Shown: positions 35,097 to 49,652, numbered from the stretch's first letter. The stretch: 64,000 nt of DNA from Thermothelomyces thermophilus ATCC 42464 (GCF_000226095.1 NC_016478.1:2594001-2658000); one strand, 5' to 3'. Notes: generated from the letters alone by a model not told the origin. Numbers and translations are program-made.

Positions 35097-35515
35097 TGTT
35101 ACAGAAATATATATATAGATACTGCCTAAACTATTGGTATAAACGGGCTAATTAAGCCGAAGGAACGAAAGGACTAATTATAATATAGGAAGTATAGTAA
35201 TTATTACGCTTACTAGCAATTAGGGTAATTACTACTATACGATTACTTATAATTACCATGATTAGGAGTGATTACTAGGATTATATATATATATAGATAG
35301 TCACTCGTTACGGTAGACTTTAAGAGTTTACTGGTGATAGTAACCTATAATCATAGTACTTATACTAAGCATTGCTAATTACTATAAGAGATAACTCTAG
35401 TATTATTATAAACCCTTTGGCTTCACCGAATCCCTTGGACGACCTACCTGCTTGTCCTGCTCAATCTACCTTTGTCTAAACCCTTTTAGAGGAAGTCTAA
35501 GTTAGGTTCGTCATA
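35097..35515 (+). repeat. 3' LTR of element X (419 bp)
   Basis: Starts TGTTACAG and ends TTCGTCATA. Directly followed by gag of H from the position equivalent to 11833 of copy A. Confidence 0.88.
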
Positions 35516-37448
35516 CGACAAGTTTCTAGACGATAAAGCTAAAGTTCTCTATATAGCTATAGGACTAGAGGGTAAGGCACTTAGATAGTTCGAGCCTATA
35601 TGGAACGACTACCTTATTAAGAAAGATAAGGATGACTAAGACGCGTTTATATAGGCAGTCTTTCGATCCTACGACTATTTTAAAGAAGAGCTTCGGAAGG
35701 TTTTTAGTGACAAAGACGAGAAGATTTATATATAAGAAAGACTTACCAATCTCCGATAGACTAAGTTAGTAGCCTCTTACGCTATATAGTTTAGATAGGA
35801 TATATTTAAGTCTTAGCTTAATAATAAGGCATTAATATAATTATTCTATAACGGCTTAAAGGAAAAGGTTAAAGACAAGCTATATAAGTACGATCGGCCT
35901 AAGACCCTAGACAAATATATTATATAGGCTATTAAAATTAATAATTAACTCTATATATAAGAGTAATAGAAACAAGGCCGAATAAATAGAACTATAGTTA
36001 AGGCTAACAATAAGAAAAAGCGAGCGTACGTTAGTACCTTATATAGAATATACCCTAGGGCTATAAATATAGATATAGCGTAGAAGTAAGACTAGAAGAA
36101 GATAACTAAAGATAAGTCTAACATTACTTACTATAACTACAGAAAGAAAGGGCACTACAAGCGAAAATGTCGAAGCCTAAAGAAAGAGTAAAAGATAGTC
36201 CCTAGAAAGGAAATTACGGCTATCGACGAAACTACTAAGGACGTTATCGAAGTAGCGGCCACAAGCTACGAAGATAGGGGCAGTGACATAGATAGTCTCG
36301 GATACGATAGTAATGGTAAAGACGAACAAGCACCGTACTCCGAACTAGTCACTATAGACCTAGAGATAGGTCTTACTAAATAGGACATAGTAGGAGAATA
36401 CGTACCATTAATTTCGATTCTCCTAGCCTTAAGGTAGTAGGGTTTTATAGTTATATAGAGGCAAGATAGATTATAGATAACTAATACCTAAGGAATCGAA
36501 AGACCTGGACCTAATATTCTATTCCTCTAGGAATGAATCGAATGGTACTATAATAAAGTTTTCCGACTTAATATAGAACTATATAAACGGGATAGACGCT
36601 TGACTTGACTTGCCTAGTAGAGCGATAGAATGAGGGACGAAATAAGGAAACTCTAACGTATTGTAGAAGCTATTAAAGGAAGATAGCCTGTAATATATAA
36701 TGGGCCTGATAGCTATGCCGAGTACCTTAACGACTAATAACTTAGTAACGACATATAGAACCTAGAATACTAGTTTATATATATAAACCGCGGAAAAGAC
36801 GAACGTATATAGGGAAGCTACTAGAAGAAATACTCCTACTTTAGCATTAGAGTACCTATAGTCTATATATAATGGGAAGGATTTAGGAAAGAATTCTAAT
36901 ACCTCCTAGGCAACGCTATATAATTATACCCTCGATACAAGGTATATACGTAAGTGCCTTAGTTCTAATATATAGTATACAAATACTAATATTACTTTCG
37001 TAATAAATTCGAAAATAATTACTAGCTAACCCGATAAGGAAATAAGAACAGAAGCCTCCACCCTATAGAATAGGTCTACAATATGAGAAATAGAGCGGCT
37101 AAATTACTCTAGAAAATCGAAGCCTACAACCTAGAAGGCATTATAGTAGTTCCAAGACAAGCCTAGCCTAGGTACTACAGAATAGGACGAGATATATAGG
37201 ACTCGTGTTAGAGTAATGACTACCTCTATTACACGGACGAAAAGAAATCGCGAATTCGGAAGCTCTAGATAAAGCTATAATATATACGACAAAAAGCAAA
37301 ACGGACTTAATAGTAAGAAGCTATAAGCATTTAATGGCTTACAGAAATGAGCACGATTGACGAAGCTACTATTAGCCGAATAACTAAAGAGGTTAGTACT
37401 AACCTAGGAAACAGGTTAGGGCCCTTCGAGGGGCCCGGAAACCATTAA
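35516..37448 (+). pseudogene. gag relic of element H (5' end missing)
   Basis: Begins inside the capsid region and runs to TAA 37446-37448. The first roughly 360 bp of the internal region are absent. Zinc-knuckle region, slip site (37406-37412) and GGGCCC hairpin are kept in RIP-altered form. Confidence 0.85.
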
Positions 37449-39913
37449 CGCCTATGTAGTAGCGAGTGGTAGCGTAGTATAGGAGGAACTAGCGTAAGAG
37501 ACTACTATATCGAGATCTCCTAGTAGAAATATAAGAAATTGCCGTAATCTTTAGATAATAGCGGCAAGATAAGCGACTATAGATAATAGTATAATGGAAA
37601 CAACATGAAATGCTTGTACTAATAGATAGTAGAGCAGAGATAAACCTAATTTTGCTAATACTTATAAATTAGCTATAGATACCCTAGAGAATGAAGCGGA
37701 AGTATAGTATAGTCAAAGGGCTATTTCCGATATAATAGGTATATAGGGAGACTAAACTGATCGATATTACTATAGTAGGGAAGACTATAGTAGTCGTATT
37801 TAGTATTATAAATATAGGTAATGATAAAGATATAATATTAAGGTTACTATAGTATAAAGATTATAACCTAGATATTAGCTAGAAGAATAGTAGTTACTTA
37901 TAACCTTAAATAGAGTTATATTTTACTAGCGAGATAGGGAGTATATAAGGATTACAAGCAGACAATACTCAAGGGAAGGCATATCCTATAGATCTACCGT
38001 AAGAGATAAATAGTAGTAGACAGACCATTACGCACTCTAGAAGAGGCGGTATAACGACATCGATATCGTAATAGGAGGAATAAGCCAAACCGCCGATAGC
38101 TATTCTCTCCGTTAACGAATGTAGAGCACTATAATTAGAGTAGTAGGCTAAGATAGGAGAAATCGCTAGTATCGCTATAGACAGAACTAAGTTCGTATAC
38201 TATTAGAAAACCGAGAGACGAGACAAGACTAGGGAAGTACCGAAAGAATACAAAGGACATCTAGCATTTGAACCGAAGCATCTAGAAGGATTACTAGAAT
38301 ATAGCCTATAGGATTACGAGATTAAGCTTAAAGAAGGAGTACGACTAAAGTTCTTTAAGATTTACTATATAAGCTAAATATAGAACGAAGAATTTAAGCG
38401 ATATTTAGAAGAAAACCTTCGAAGAGGATATATCTGCCTATTAATATCGCTAATAGGCTACTTAATCCTGTTTATACCTAAGAAAGATAGAAAGCTATAG
38501 TTATATGTCGACTATTAGTAACTTAACGAATAGACTGTAAAAAACCGATACCTGTTACTGCTAATCTTACGGCTCCGAGATTAGTTAGTAGGAGCCTAAT
38601 ATTTTACGTGTCTTGACTTGCTATTGGCCTATAACTATATATAGATTAAAGAAGGTAATAAGTAGAAAATAGCCTTTAGGATACCTTATAACTACTACAA
38701 GTACCTCGTTATGCTATTCGGACTTACAAACACGCTAGTAACGTTCTAAGCCCTAATTAATCAAGCTATCTAACCCTTTCTCGATAAATTTACGGTATAT
38801 TATCTCGATAATATACTTATCTTCTCTAAGACAATAGACGAACACTAGAAGTATATAAAAGTAGTGCTAGACACGCTATATACGTATAAACTATTAGTTA
38901 ATAAAAAAAAGAGCGAATTCTATATTAGGAAAACGGTATTTCTAGGATACGAAATATCCCTAGGATAAATCTAGATAGAACCTTTAAAGGTTAAAGCTAT
39001 TAAGGAGTGACTATAACTAACGTTAGTCACAGAAATATAAAGCTTTATCGGATTTGCGAACTTTTACTAAATGTTTATTAGAAACTTTAAAGCGATCGTA
39101 TAACCTTTGTACGAACTTACTAAGAAGAACGCTAAATTCCAATAAGAAGAGTAACACGAGCAAGCATTTATATAGATCCGTGATGCTATTACTAAAGATC
39201 TAGTACTAGTATTACTAGACCTTAAGAAGCCATTCGAGGTAGAAACGGACGCTTTAGACTATGCTATCAGAGGACAATCAGGATAACGAGACGAACAAGG
39301 AAAGCTACATCCTATAGCCTTTTTTTTAAAGAAGCTCGATAGACCATATCTTAATTATCTAATCTATAATAAGGAATTACTTACAATTATTAAAGCTTTT
39401 AAAGAATAGTAACTATACCTTAGTAGTACGATTAAACTAGTATAAGTATATATAGATTATAAGAATTTGCGATACTTTACGATGACAAAGGAGCTTAACG
39501 GACGATAAATATAATAGACAGAATTCCTCGTGGAATTTAACTTCGAGATCCGCTATAAGAAGGGTAAAGAGAACATATAAGCGGATATCTTAAGCCGACG
39601 AACGGATTATATAGAAGGATGAACGGAAATAATACTACTATTGTTTAAGGAATGAATAGACGGAATGCTATATTACGAAATGTAGATACCTGTAGAAGAT
39701 AATCTACTTAACTCGTTCCTAGAATATTATGTAATCTTTCGAGAAGAAAGAATTAACGAGGCATAGTATTAAGTAATACCTAGACTAGTGGTACCTAATA
39801 GAGTAGAAGAAAGAGATAGGAAACTCTAGTATTAAGGTAAAGTATATATCTACGACTAGGATTAATAGCTATAGATGATTCGAGAACTCTATAAGTCGAA
39901 ACTTAGAGAATAT
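37412..39913 (+). pseudogene. pol relic of element H, part 1
   Basis: Protease, RT and RNase H up to the integrase zinc region, where element I inserted. The duplication AATAT is at 39909-39913 and 47330-47334. Confidence 0.87.
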
Positions 39914-40334
39914 TGTCACAGAAATATATATGTAGATGCCGCCTAGACTACTAGTACAAACAGGCTAATTAAGCCGAAGGAACAAGAGGACTAATTACAA
40001 TATAAGAAGTATAGTAATCACTACGCTTACTAGCGATTAGGGTAATTACTACTATACGATTACTTACGATCACCGTAATTAGGAGTAATCACTAGGATTA
40101 TATATATATATAGATAGTCACTCATTAGATAGACTCTAAGAGTTTACTAGTAATAGTAACTTATAATTATAGTACTTATACCAAGCACTATTATTAACTA
40201 CTATAAGAGATAACCCTAGTATTATTATAAACCCTTTAGCTTTACCAAATCCCTTAGACGATCTGCCTACTTGTCCTGCTTAATCTACCTTTGTCTAAAC
40301 CCTTTTAGAAGAAGTCTAAGTTAGGTTCGTCATA
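39914..40334 (+). repeat. 5' LTR of element I (421 bp)
   Basis: Starts TGTCACAG and ends TTCGTCATA. The primer site TTGCTATCACT follows at 40337-40347. Confidence 0.9.
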
Positions 40335-40361
40335 CGTTGCTATCACTCCCTTTGTTCCATT

Positions 40362-42543
40362 ATAGTTCAGAACGGAGGTGACTTCGACCTCGACATCGAC
40401 ATGGCTACTAATATTATAGCTGAATAGCTGCTTACCTAGCTTAGTTAACTCTATTAGCGAATCTAGGAGTTAGATTAGAGAGACAAGGCTGCTTAAGCTC
40501 GAATTAAGGAACTCGAGAACGGCGAAAAGCACTTATAGAAATTGGTTAACAAGGCTTACACTAAAATCAAGGCACTCGAGGGCGCTAAAGCGAGCTATAT
40601 TAAGATTGAACTACCTGTTTCCAGACGACAAAGCTAAAGTTCTCTATATAGCTATAAGATTAGAAGGCAAGGCACTTAGATAGTTCGAGCCTATATAGAA
40701 TGACTACCTTACTAAGGAAGACAAAGACGACCGAGACGCGTTTACGTAGGTAGTCTTTCGATCCTATGACCGTTTCGAAGAAGAGCTTCGGAAGGTTTTT
40801 AGCGACAAAGATAAGAAGATTTATACGTAAGAAAGACTTGCTAATCTCTAATAGACTAAGTTAGTAGCCTCCTACGCTATATAGTTTAGATAGGATATAC
40901 TTAAGTCTTAGCTTAATAACAAGGCATTAATATAATTGTTCTATAATAGCTTAAAGAAAAAGGTTAAAGATAAGCTATATAAGTATAATCAGCCTAAGAC
41001 CCTAGATAAATATATTATATAGGCTATTAGAATCGATAATTAACTCTATATATAGGAGTAATGGAAATAAGGTCAAATAAATAGAACTATAGTTAAGGCT
41101 AATAATAAGAAAAAGCGAACATACGTCAGTACCTCATATAGGACGTACCCTAAAGCTATAGATATAGATATAATATAGAAGTAAGACTAAAAGAAGACGA
41201 CCAAAGACAAGTCTAATGTTACCTACTATAACTATAGAAAGAAAGGGTACTATAAGTAAGAATGTCAAAGCCCAAAGAAAGAGTAGAAGATAGTCCCTAG
41301 AAAGGAAATTATAGCTATCGACGAAACTACTAAGGACATTATCGAAGTAGCAGCTATAAGCTATAAAGACAGGGGCAGTGATATAGACAGTCTTAGACAC
41401 GATAGTAATGGTGAAGACGAATAAGCACTGTACTTTAAACTAGTTATTGTAGACCTAGAGACAGGTCTTGCTAAATAGGATATAGTAGGAGAATATATAT
41501 TACTAATTTCAATTCTCCTAGCCTTGAGATAGTAGGGTTTTATAGTTATATAGAGGTAGGATAGATTATAGATAACCGATACCTAAGGAATCGAGAGACC
41601 TAGACCTAATGTTTTATTCCTCTAGGAACGAATCGAATAGTACCATAATGAAGTTTTCTGGCTTAATATAGAACTACGCGAATGGGATAGACGCTTAACT
41701 TGACTTACCTAGTAAAGTGATAAGATAAAGAATAAGATAAGGGAACTCTAACGTATTATAGAAACTATTAAAGGAAAATAGCCTATAATATATAATAGGC
41801 CTAATAGCTATATTAAGTACCTTAACGACTAATAACTTAGTAACGATATACGGAACCTAGAATACTAGTTTATACATATGAACTATGGAAAAGACGAGCA
41901 TATATAGGAAAGCTATTAGAAAAAACATTCCTACCTTAGTATTAGGGTACTTATAGTCTATATATAATGGGAAGGATTTAGGAAAGAATTCCAATACCTC
42001 CTAGGCAACACTATATAATTATATCCTCGATACAAGGTATATATATAAGTGCCCTAGTTCTAGTATATAGTATATAAATGCCGATATCACTTTCGTAATA
42101 AATTCAAAAATAATTACTAGCTAACCTAACAAGGAAATGAGGACAGAAGCCTCTACCCTATAGAATAGGTCTATAATATAGGAAATAGAGCGGCCGAATT
42201 GCTCTAGAAGATCGAAGCCCGTAATCTAGAAGGCATTACGATAGTTCTAAGACGAGCCTAGCCTAGGTACTATAGAATAGGACGAGATATATAGGACTTG
42301 TACTAGAGCAATGACTGCCTCTATTATATAGACGAAAAGAAATCGCGAATTCGGGAGCTTTAGATAAAGCTATAGTATATATAATGAAAAGTAGAACAGA
42401 CTTAATAGTAGGAAGCCGTAAGCACTTAATGGCTTACGGAAATGAGTACAATTGATAAAGTAGCTATTAGCCAAATAACTAAAGAGGTTAGCACTAACCT
42501 AGGAAACAGGTTAAGGCCCTTCAAGGGGCCCGGAAACCATTAA
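40362..42543 (+). pseudogene. gag relic of element I
   Basis: From the initiator (now ATA) to TAA 42541-42543. The 80-bp, frame-breaking deletion is at 40617/40618. The knuckle-adjacent base missing in A is present (AAGTCTAAT). Confidence 0.87.
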
Positions 42544-45500
42544 CGCCTATGTAGCGGTGAGTGGTAACGTAGTATAGGAGGAACTGGCATAGGAGACCAC
42601 TATATCAAGACCTCCTAGTAGAAATATAGAAAATCGCTGTAATCTTTAGACAACGGCGACAAGACAAGCGACTATAGATAATAGTATAATAGAAGTAGTA
42701 TGAAATGCTTGTACTAGTAGATAGTAGAGTAGAGATAAACCTGATTTCGCCAACGCTTGTAAATTAGCTACAGATACCTTAGAGAATGAAGTAGAAGTAT
42801 GATAAAGTCAAAGGGCTATTTCCGATATAATAGGTATGTAAGGAGACTAAACCGATCGATATTACTATAGTAGGGAAGACTATAGTAGTTATATTTAGTA
42901 TTATAGATATAAGTAATAATAAAGATATAATATTAGGGTTACTATAGTATAAAGACTACGACCTAGACATTAGCTAGAAGAATAGTAGCTACCTATAACC
43001 CTAAACGGAGTTATATTTGACTAGCGAGATAGGGAGCGTATAAGGATTGTAAGTAAACGATGCTTAGGGGAAGGTATATTCTATAGATCTACTATAAGAG
43101 ATAGATAGTAGTAGGTAGACTACTACGGACTTTAGAAGAGGTAGTATAACGATATCGATATCGCGATAGGAAGAACGAGCTAAACCGCTAATAGCTGTTC
43201 TCTCTATTAACAAATGTAGAGCACTACAATTAGAGTAGTAGGTTAAGATAGGAGAAATCGCTAGCATCGCTATAGATAGAACCAAGTTTGTATATTATTG
43301 GAAAACCGAGAGACGAGATAAGACTAGGGAAGTACTGAAGGAATATAAAGGACACCTAGCATTCGAACCAAAATATCTAGAAGGACTACTAGAATATAGC
43401 CTATAGGATTATAAGATCAAGCTTAAAGAAGGAGTATAACTAAAGTTCTTTAAGATCTATTATATAAGCTAGACTTAGAACAAAGAACTTAAGCGATATT
43501 TAGAGGAGAACCTTTAAAGAGGATATATCTGCCTATCAATATCGCTAGTAGGCTACCTAATCCTATTTGTGCCTAAGAAAGACGGAAAGCTATAGTTATA
43601 TGTTAACTATTAGTAACTTAACAAATAGACCGTGAAAAACCGATACCTGTTACTACTAATCTTATAGCTCCGAGATTAGTTAGCAAGAGCCTAATATTTT
43701 ACGCGTCTTAACTTGCTATCGGCCTATAACTATATATAGATCAAAGAAGGCGACGAGTGGAAAACGGCCTTTAGGATACCTTATAGCTATTACGAGTACC
43801 TTGTCATGCTATTCGGACTTACGAACGTGCTAGTAATGTTCTAAGCCCTAATTGATTAAGCTATCTAACCCTTTCTTGATAAATTTGCGGTATGTTATCT
43901 TGACGATATACTTATCTTCTCTAAGACAATAGACGAACACCGGAAGTATATAAAAGCAATGCTAGACATGCTATATATATATAAACTATTAGTTAATAAG
44001 GAAAAGAGCGAATTCTATATTAGGAAAATAATATTTTTAGGATATAAGATATCCCTAGGATAAATTTAAATAAAACCTTTAAAGGTTAAAGCTATTAAGA
44101 ATTAGCTATAACTAACGTTAGTTATAAAAGTATAAAGCTTTATTAGATTTATAAACTTCTATTAGATGTTTATTAGAAACTTTGGAGCAATTATACGACC
44201 TTTATACGAACTTACTAAGAGGAATATTAAATTCTAATGGGAAGAATAATATAAGTAAGCATTTATATAGATCTATAACGCCATTACTAAAGATCTAGTA
44301 CTAGTACTATTAGACCCTAAGAAGCCATTTAAGGTAGAAACGGACGCCTTAGACTACGCTATTAGAGGACAATTAGAATAACGAGATAAACAAAGAAAGT
44401 TATATCCTATAGCCTTCTTTTTAAAGAAGCTTAATAGACTATGTCTTAATTATCTGATCTATAATAAGGAACTACTTACGATTATCGAAGCTTTTAAGGA
44501 ATAGCGACTATACCTTAGTAGTACGATTGAACCGGTATAAATATATACAGATTATAAGAATTTACGATACTTAATAACGACAAAGGAGCTTAACAGATGA
44601 CAAATACAATAGGTAGAATTCCTTGTAGAATTTAACTTTAAGATCCGCTATAAGAAGGGCAAAGAGAACGTATAAGTAGACATCTTAAGCCGACGAACGG
44701 ATTATATAGAAAGACGAACGGAAACAACACTACCATTGTTTAAGGAACAAATAGACGGAACGCTATATTACGAAACGTAGACACCTATAGAAGATAATCT
44801 ACTTGACTCGTTCTTAGAATGTTACGCAATCTTTCGAGAAGAAAGGATTAACGAGATATAGTATTAAGTAATACCTGGACTAGTGGTACCTAACGGAGTA
44901 GAAGAAAAAGATAGGAAACTCTGGTACTAAGGCAAAGTATATATCTACGATAGGGATTAATAGCTACGAATGATTCGAGAACTCTATAAGTCGAAACTCG
45001 GAGGATATAAAGGAGTTATAAAGACTGTTATATAAGTTAGGAAACACTACGACTTTCTATAGTTAATGGTATAAGTTAAAGAAGTCGTATGGAACTACGA
45101 CATTTGCAATCGAAGCAAAACGGTACAATACAAGCTGTATAAGCTACTTTAGCTACTACTAATAGCTAACAAACTATAGAGTTTAGTTATAATAGACTTT
45201 ATTACGAAGCTGCTAGAATCTAAGGATATAGCTATAGGAGTAATCTATAATAGTATTCTTACTATAGTAGATTGCCTAACTAAATAGGTATACTTCTTTC
45301 CCTATAAGGAGTCCTAGATAGTAGAATAGTTAGTAGACGTAATCTATCGGCAAGTTATATTAGTATATGCTTAGCTATGAGAATAGATTACCGATAGAGA
45401 CACCAAGTTCGTATTAAAGTTCTAGTAAGCGTTAATATAATAATTAGGCGTTAATAGTAAGCTGTCAATAGTATATTACCCGTAGACTGACGGATAAACG

Positions 45501-46290
45501 GAGCGATTTAACTAAGTTATCGAGCAGTATCTCTATTTTTACGTTAACTACTAGTAAGACGACTAGGTTATATTATTACTAATAGTATAACTCGCTTATG
45601 ATATAATACCAATAGAAACGACTAAAGTTATACCGTTCTTCGTAAACTACAGATATAAAGTAGACCTTAGGCAAGGACTAGAGGTTATAGTGCCGAAAGT
45701 AGCAGTTAAAGTAGAACAAATGCACGTACTATATAAAAAGCTTAAAAAGGAACTCGAGTTTGTCAAGACTAGAATAAAGAACTACTATAATAAACACAGG
45801 CTCGAAGGACCTTGCCTAGAGAGGGGAGACAAAGTTTACCTAATTGTACGAAACTTATAAACCAAACAACCAAGTACGAAGCTAGACTTTAAGAAGGTCA
45901 GACCCTTCCTTATTGAAGAACGAATTTCGACATCTAACTACTAACTATTATTACTGTTATCTATATGACTATAGACGGATGTTTTTTATATTTCGCTTCT
46001 CGAACTAGTATTAAAGAATGCTAAGGTTGCTATATATATCAAAGTAGAAGATGAGGAAGAAGAATAGGATGTCGAAGAAATTCTAGATTTATATATTATT
46101 AATGGGGAACTATAATATCTAGTTAAATAGCTTGATTTCGGACTAGAGGATAGCTTATAGGAACTAGTTAAGAACTTAAACTGCCCTAAGAAACTAGAAT
46201 AGTTCTATTAGTAGAACCTAGATCGGCTAAAGGCAAACCTAGGATAGAACTAAAAATAGCGCCCTAGTTAATAACGTCGACGCTACCATT
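42507..46290 (+). pseudogene. pol relic of element I
   Basis: Collinear with the whole pol of A from the slip site (42501-42507) onward, riddled with RIP stops. The end is approximate. Confidence 0.87.
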
Positions 46291-46822
46291 AAGTTATATA
46301 ATAGCCCCCGATTCTTGCTATTCTACTGCCTCTAATTTGTCTAGATTTGACAAACCCCGTATAACTATATCTACCCCTTTCTTTACTAGGAACTCTCGTT
46401 ATTTACAAACTCGAGTCAGATAGGCTAACGCCTTAGAAGCTTTACATTAATATTCTTATAGCAAGGCTTTGGCCTCTTTCTCTTTGGCCTTTAAACAATG
46501 TTACTCGCGTATAATATAATCTACTACGTTACGATTAGAGACGTGCCTTTATAAGGAAACGAGAACTTATAAGAAGAAACTAGAACGCTAGAACTATCGT
46601 AAGTACGACCCTAACGCATATAAGCCTCGTAATAACGAGATTTTTTAATCATTTTATATACTCGGTTATACTCTGCGTAATAGGAACACGCCATTACTAC
46701 AAACCTGTGATCGGAAATAAACTAAGCTAAACGCTTACGGCGAATAGACGCTAGAGATCTACGTGTGTTAGATGGTATGATTGATAGTATGAAGGGCGAT
46801 AAGGGGCTAAGGAGAAAAACAT
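46168..46822 (-). pseudogene. Antisense gene relic of I (type 2)
   Basis: The six cysteine positions can be followed in one frame with spacing 2-6-8-2-6: the first is still TGT (46688-46686), the other five TAC or TAT as RIP would produce. Start uncertain; the ATG at 46822-46820 is not in frame with the cluster. Confidence 0.72.
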
Positions 46823-46908
46823 GTATAAGGAATATAAGGGATGTTAATGCTATTTGAAACGGCTTAAAAGAGGGCTTTCGGGTTGAAAGCCTTAAAGAGA
46901 GGGTATTG

Positions 46909-47329
46909 TATTACGGAGATATATATACAGACACTACCTAGACTACTAGTACAAATAGGCTAATTAAGCCGAAGGAACGAGAGAACTAATTATAATATAG
47001 GAAGTATAGTAATTACTACACTTACTAGCAATTAGGGTAATCACCACTATACGATCACTTACGATCACCGTAATTAGGAGTAATTACTAGGATTATATAT
47101 ATATGTAGATAGTCACTTGTTAGGTGGACTCTAAGAGTTTACTAGTGATAGTAACTTACAATTATAGTACTTATACTAAGCACCGTTGTTAACTACTATA
47201 AGAGACAACTTTAGTGTTGTTGTAAACCCTTTGGCTTTACTGAATCCCTTAGACGACCTGCCTGTTTGTCCCGCTTAATCTACCTTTGTCTGAACTCTTT
47301 TAGAAGAAGTCTAAGTTAGGTTCGTTATA
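46909..47329 (+). repeat. 3' LTR of element I (421 bp)
   Basis: Same length as 39914-40334. Starts TATTACGG and ends TTCGTTATA; followed by AATAT. Confidence 0.9.
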
Positions 47330-47334
47330 AATAT

Positions 47335-48615
47335 AAAGGAGTTACAAAGACTGTTGTATAAGTTAAGAAACACTATGACTTTCTATAGTTAACGGTACGA
47401 GTTAAGGAAGTCGTATGGAACTGCGATATTTATAATCGAAGCAAAATAGTATAATATAAGCTATATAGGCTACTTTAGCCACTACTAACAGCTGACAAAC
47501 TATAGAGCTTGGTTACAATAGACTTTATTACAAAGCTACTAGAATCTAAGGATATAGCTATAGGAGTAACCTATAATAGTATTCTTACTATAGTAGATCG
47601 CCTAACTAAATAGGTATACTTCTTTCTCTATAAGGAGTCCTAGATAGCTAAATAGCTAGTAGACGTAATCTATTGGTAAGTTACATTAGTACACGCTTAG
47701 CTATAAGAATAGATTATCAATAGAGACACTAAGTTCGTATCGAAGTTCTGGCAAGCGTTAATGTAACGATTAGGCGTTAATAGCAAGCTATTAACGGCAT
47801 ATTACCTATAGACTAACGGATAAATAGAGCGACTAAACTAAGTTATTAAGCAGTACCTCCGCTCCTACATTAACTACTAACAAGACAACTAGGTCATACT
47901 ATTGCTAATAGTATAACTCGCTTATAATACGACGCTAACGGAAATGACTAAAGTTATACCGTTCTTTACAAACTATGGATATAAAGTAGACCTTAGGCAA
48001 GGATTAGAGCTTATAATACTAAAAGTAATAGTCAAAGCAAAACAAATGTATATATTATATAAGAAGCTTAAAAAGGAACTCGAGTTTGTTAAGATTAGAA
48101 TAAAGAACTACTATGATAAATATAGGCTCGAAGGACCTTGCCTAGAGAGAGAAGACAAAGTCTACCTAATTATATAAAACCTATAAACTAAATGACTAAG
48201 CACGAAGCTAGACTTTAAGAAGGTCAGACCCTTTATTATCAAAGAACGAATTTCGACATCTAACTACCAACTATCATTACCATCATCTATATAACTATAG
48301 ACAGATGTTTTTTATATTTTACTTCTTGAACTAGCACCGAAAAACGCTAAGGTTATTATATATATCGAAGTAGAAGACGAGGAAGAAGAATAGGACGTCG
48401 AAGAAATTCTAGATTTATATATTATTAATAGGGAACTATAGTATCTAGTTAAATAGCTTGATTTCGGACTAGAGGATAACTTATAGGAACTAGTTAAGAA
48501 CTTAAACTACTCTAAGAAACTAGAATAGTTCTATTAGCAGAACCCGAATCGACTAAAGGAAAACCTAGGACAGAACCGAAAATAGCGCCCTAGTTAATAA
48601 CGTTAATACTACCAT
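47335..48615 (+). pseudogene. pol relic of element H, part 2
   Basis: Integrase and chromodomain of H, resuming after element I. An open fragment at 47944-48177 covers the integrase C-terminal part. The end is approximate. Confidence 0.86.
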
Positions 48616-49148
48616 TAAGTTATATAACGGCCCTCGATTCCTACTATTCTACTGCCTCTAATTCGTCTAGATTCGACAAACCCTATATAACTATATCTAC
48701 CCCCTTCTCTACTAGGAACTCTCGTTATTGACAAACCTAAGTTAGATAGGCTAATACCTTAGAAGCTTTACATTAATATTCTTATAGCAAGGCTTTAGCC
48801 TCTTTCTCTTTAGCCTTTAAACGACGTTACTCGCGTATAATACAATCCACTACGTTACAATTAGAGACATGCTCTTATAAGGAAACGGGAACTTACAAGA
48901 AGAAACTAGAACGCCGGAACCATCGTAAGCACGACCTTGATATATACAAGCCTTATAGTAACGAGATTTTTCAATCATTTTATATACTTGGTTATACTCT
49001 ATATAATAGGAACATACTATCACTATGAACCCGTGATCGGAAATAAACTAAGCTAAACGCTTATGGCAAATAGACGCTAGGGATCTATGCGCGTTAGACG
49101 GTATAATTGACAGTACGAAGAATAATAAGGGGCTAAGGAGAAAAACAT
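48494..49148 (-). pseudogene. Antisense gene relic of H (type 2)
   Basis: Aligns with the antisense relics of X and I over its full length. Broken by RIP stops; start uncertain. Confidence 0.62.
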
Positions 49149-49234
49149 ATATAAGGAACGTAAGGGATGTTAGCGCTATTTGAAACGGCCTAAAAGAGGG
49201 CTTTTGGGTTAAAAGCCTTAAAGGGAGGGCATTA

Positions 49235-49652
49235 TATTATAGAAATATATATATAGATACCGCCTAGACTACTAGTACAAACGGGCTAATCAAGCCAAAG
49301 AAACGAAAGGACTAATTATAACATAGAAAGTATAGTAATTACTACGCTTACTAGCGATTAGAGTAATCATTACTATACGATCACTTATAATTACCGTGAT
49401 TAGGAGTAATTACTAGGATTATATATATATGTAGATAGTTACTTGTTAGGTAGACTCTAAGAGTTTACTAGTAATAGCAACCTATAATTATAGTACTTAT
49501 ATTAACTATTGCTAATTACTATAAGAGATAACTCTAGTGTTGTTATAAACCCTTTGGCTTTACCGAATCCCTTAGACAACCTGCCTACTTGTCCTGCTTA
49601 ATCTACCTTTATCTAAACCCTTTTAGAAGAAGTCTAAGTTAGGTTCGTCATA
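49235..49652 (+). repeat. 3' LTR of element H (418 bp)
   Basis: Starts TATTATAG and ends TTCGTCATA, followed by CTATT and the resumed gag of D. It keeps the AGTAATAGCAAC form of the self-priming segment (49470-49481). Confidence 0.9.

Larger units (their letters stand above)
28116..35515 (+). mobile_element. Gypsy element X (type 2) fused to the 5' end of H
   Basis: Collinear full-length element with LTRs at 28116-28533 and 35097-35515. The right flank (CGACA, then gag of H) has no matching left duplication, so the left junction was lost. A 90-bp deletion in the RT lies near 31890-31905, between short CTTAAC/CTTGAC-like repeats. Confidence 0.82.
39914..47329 (+). mobile_element. Gypsy element I (type 2)
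   Basis: 7,416 bp with two 421-bp LTRs and the duplication AATAT, inserted in pol of H. Heavily RIP-mutated. An 80-bp deletion in gag joins the positions equivalent to 11759 and 11840 of A. Confidence 0.93.
28116..49652 (+). mobile_element. Gypsy element H (type 2), composite carrying X and I
   Basis: Flanked by CTATT on both sides (28111-28115, 49653-49657) inside the gag of D. The outer LTRs, 28116-28533 and 49235-49652, are both 418 bp. The own sequence of H is present from 35516 to 39913 and from 47335 to 49652. Its LTR-proximal gag is missing, apparently lost by recombination with X. Heavily RIP-mutated. Confidence 0.88.
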
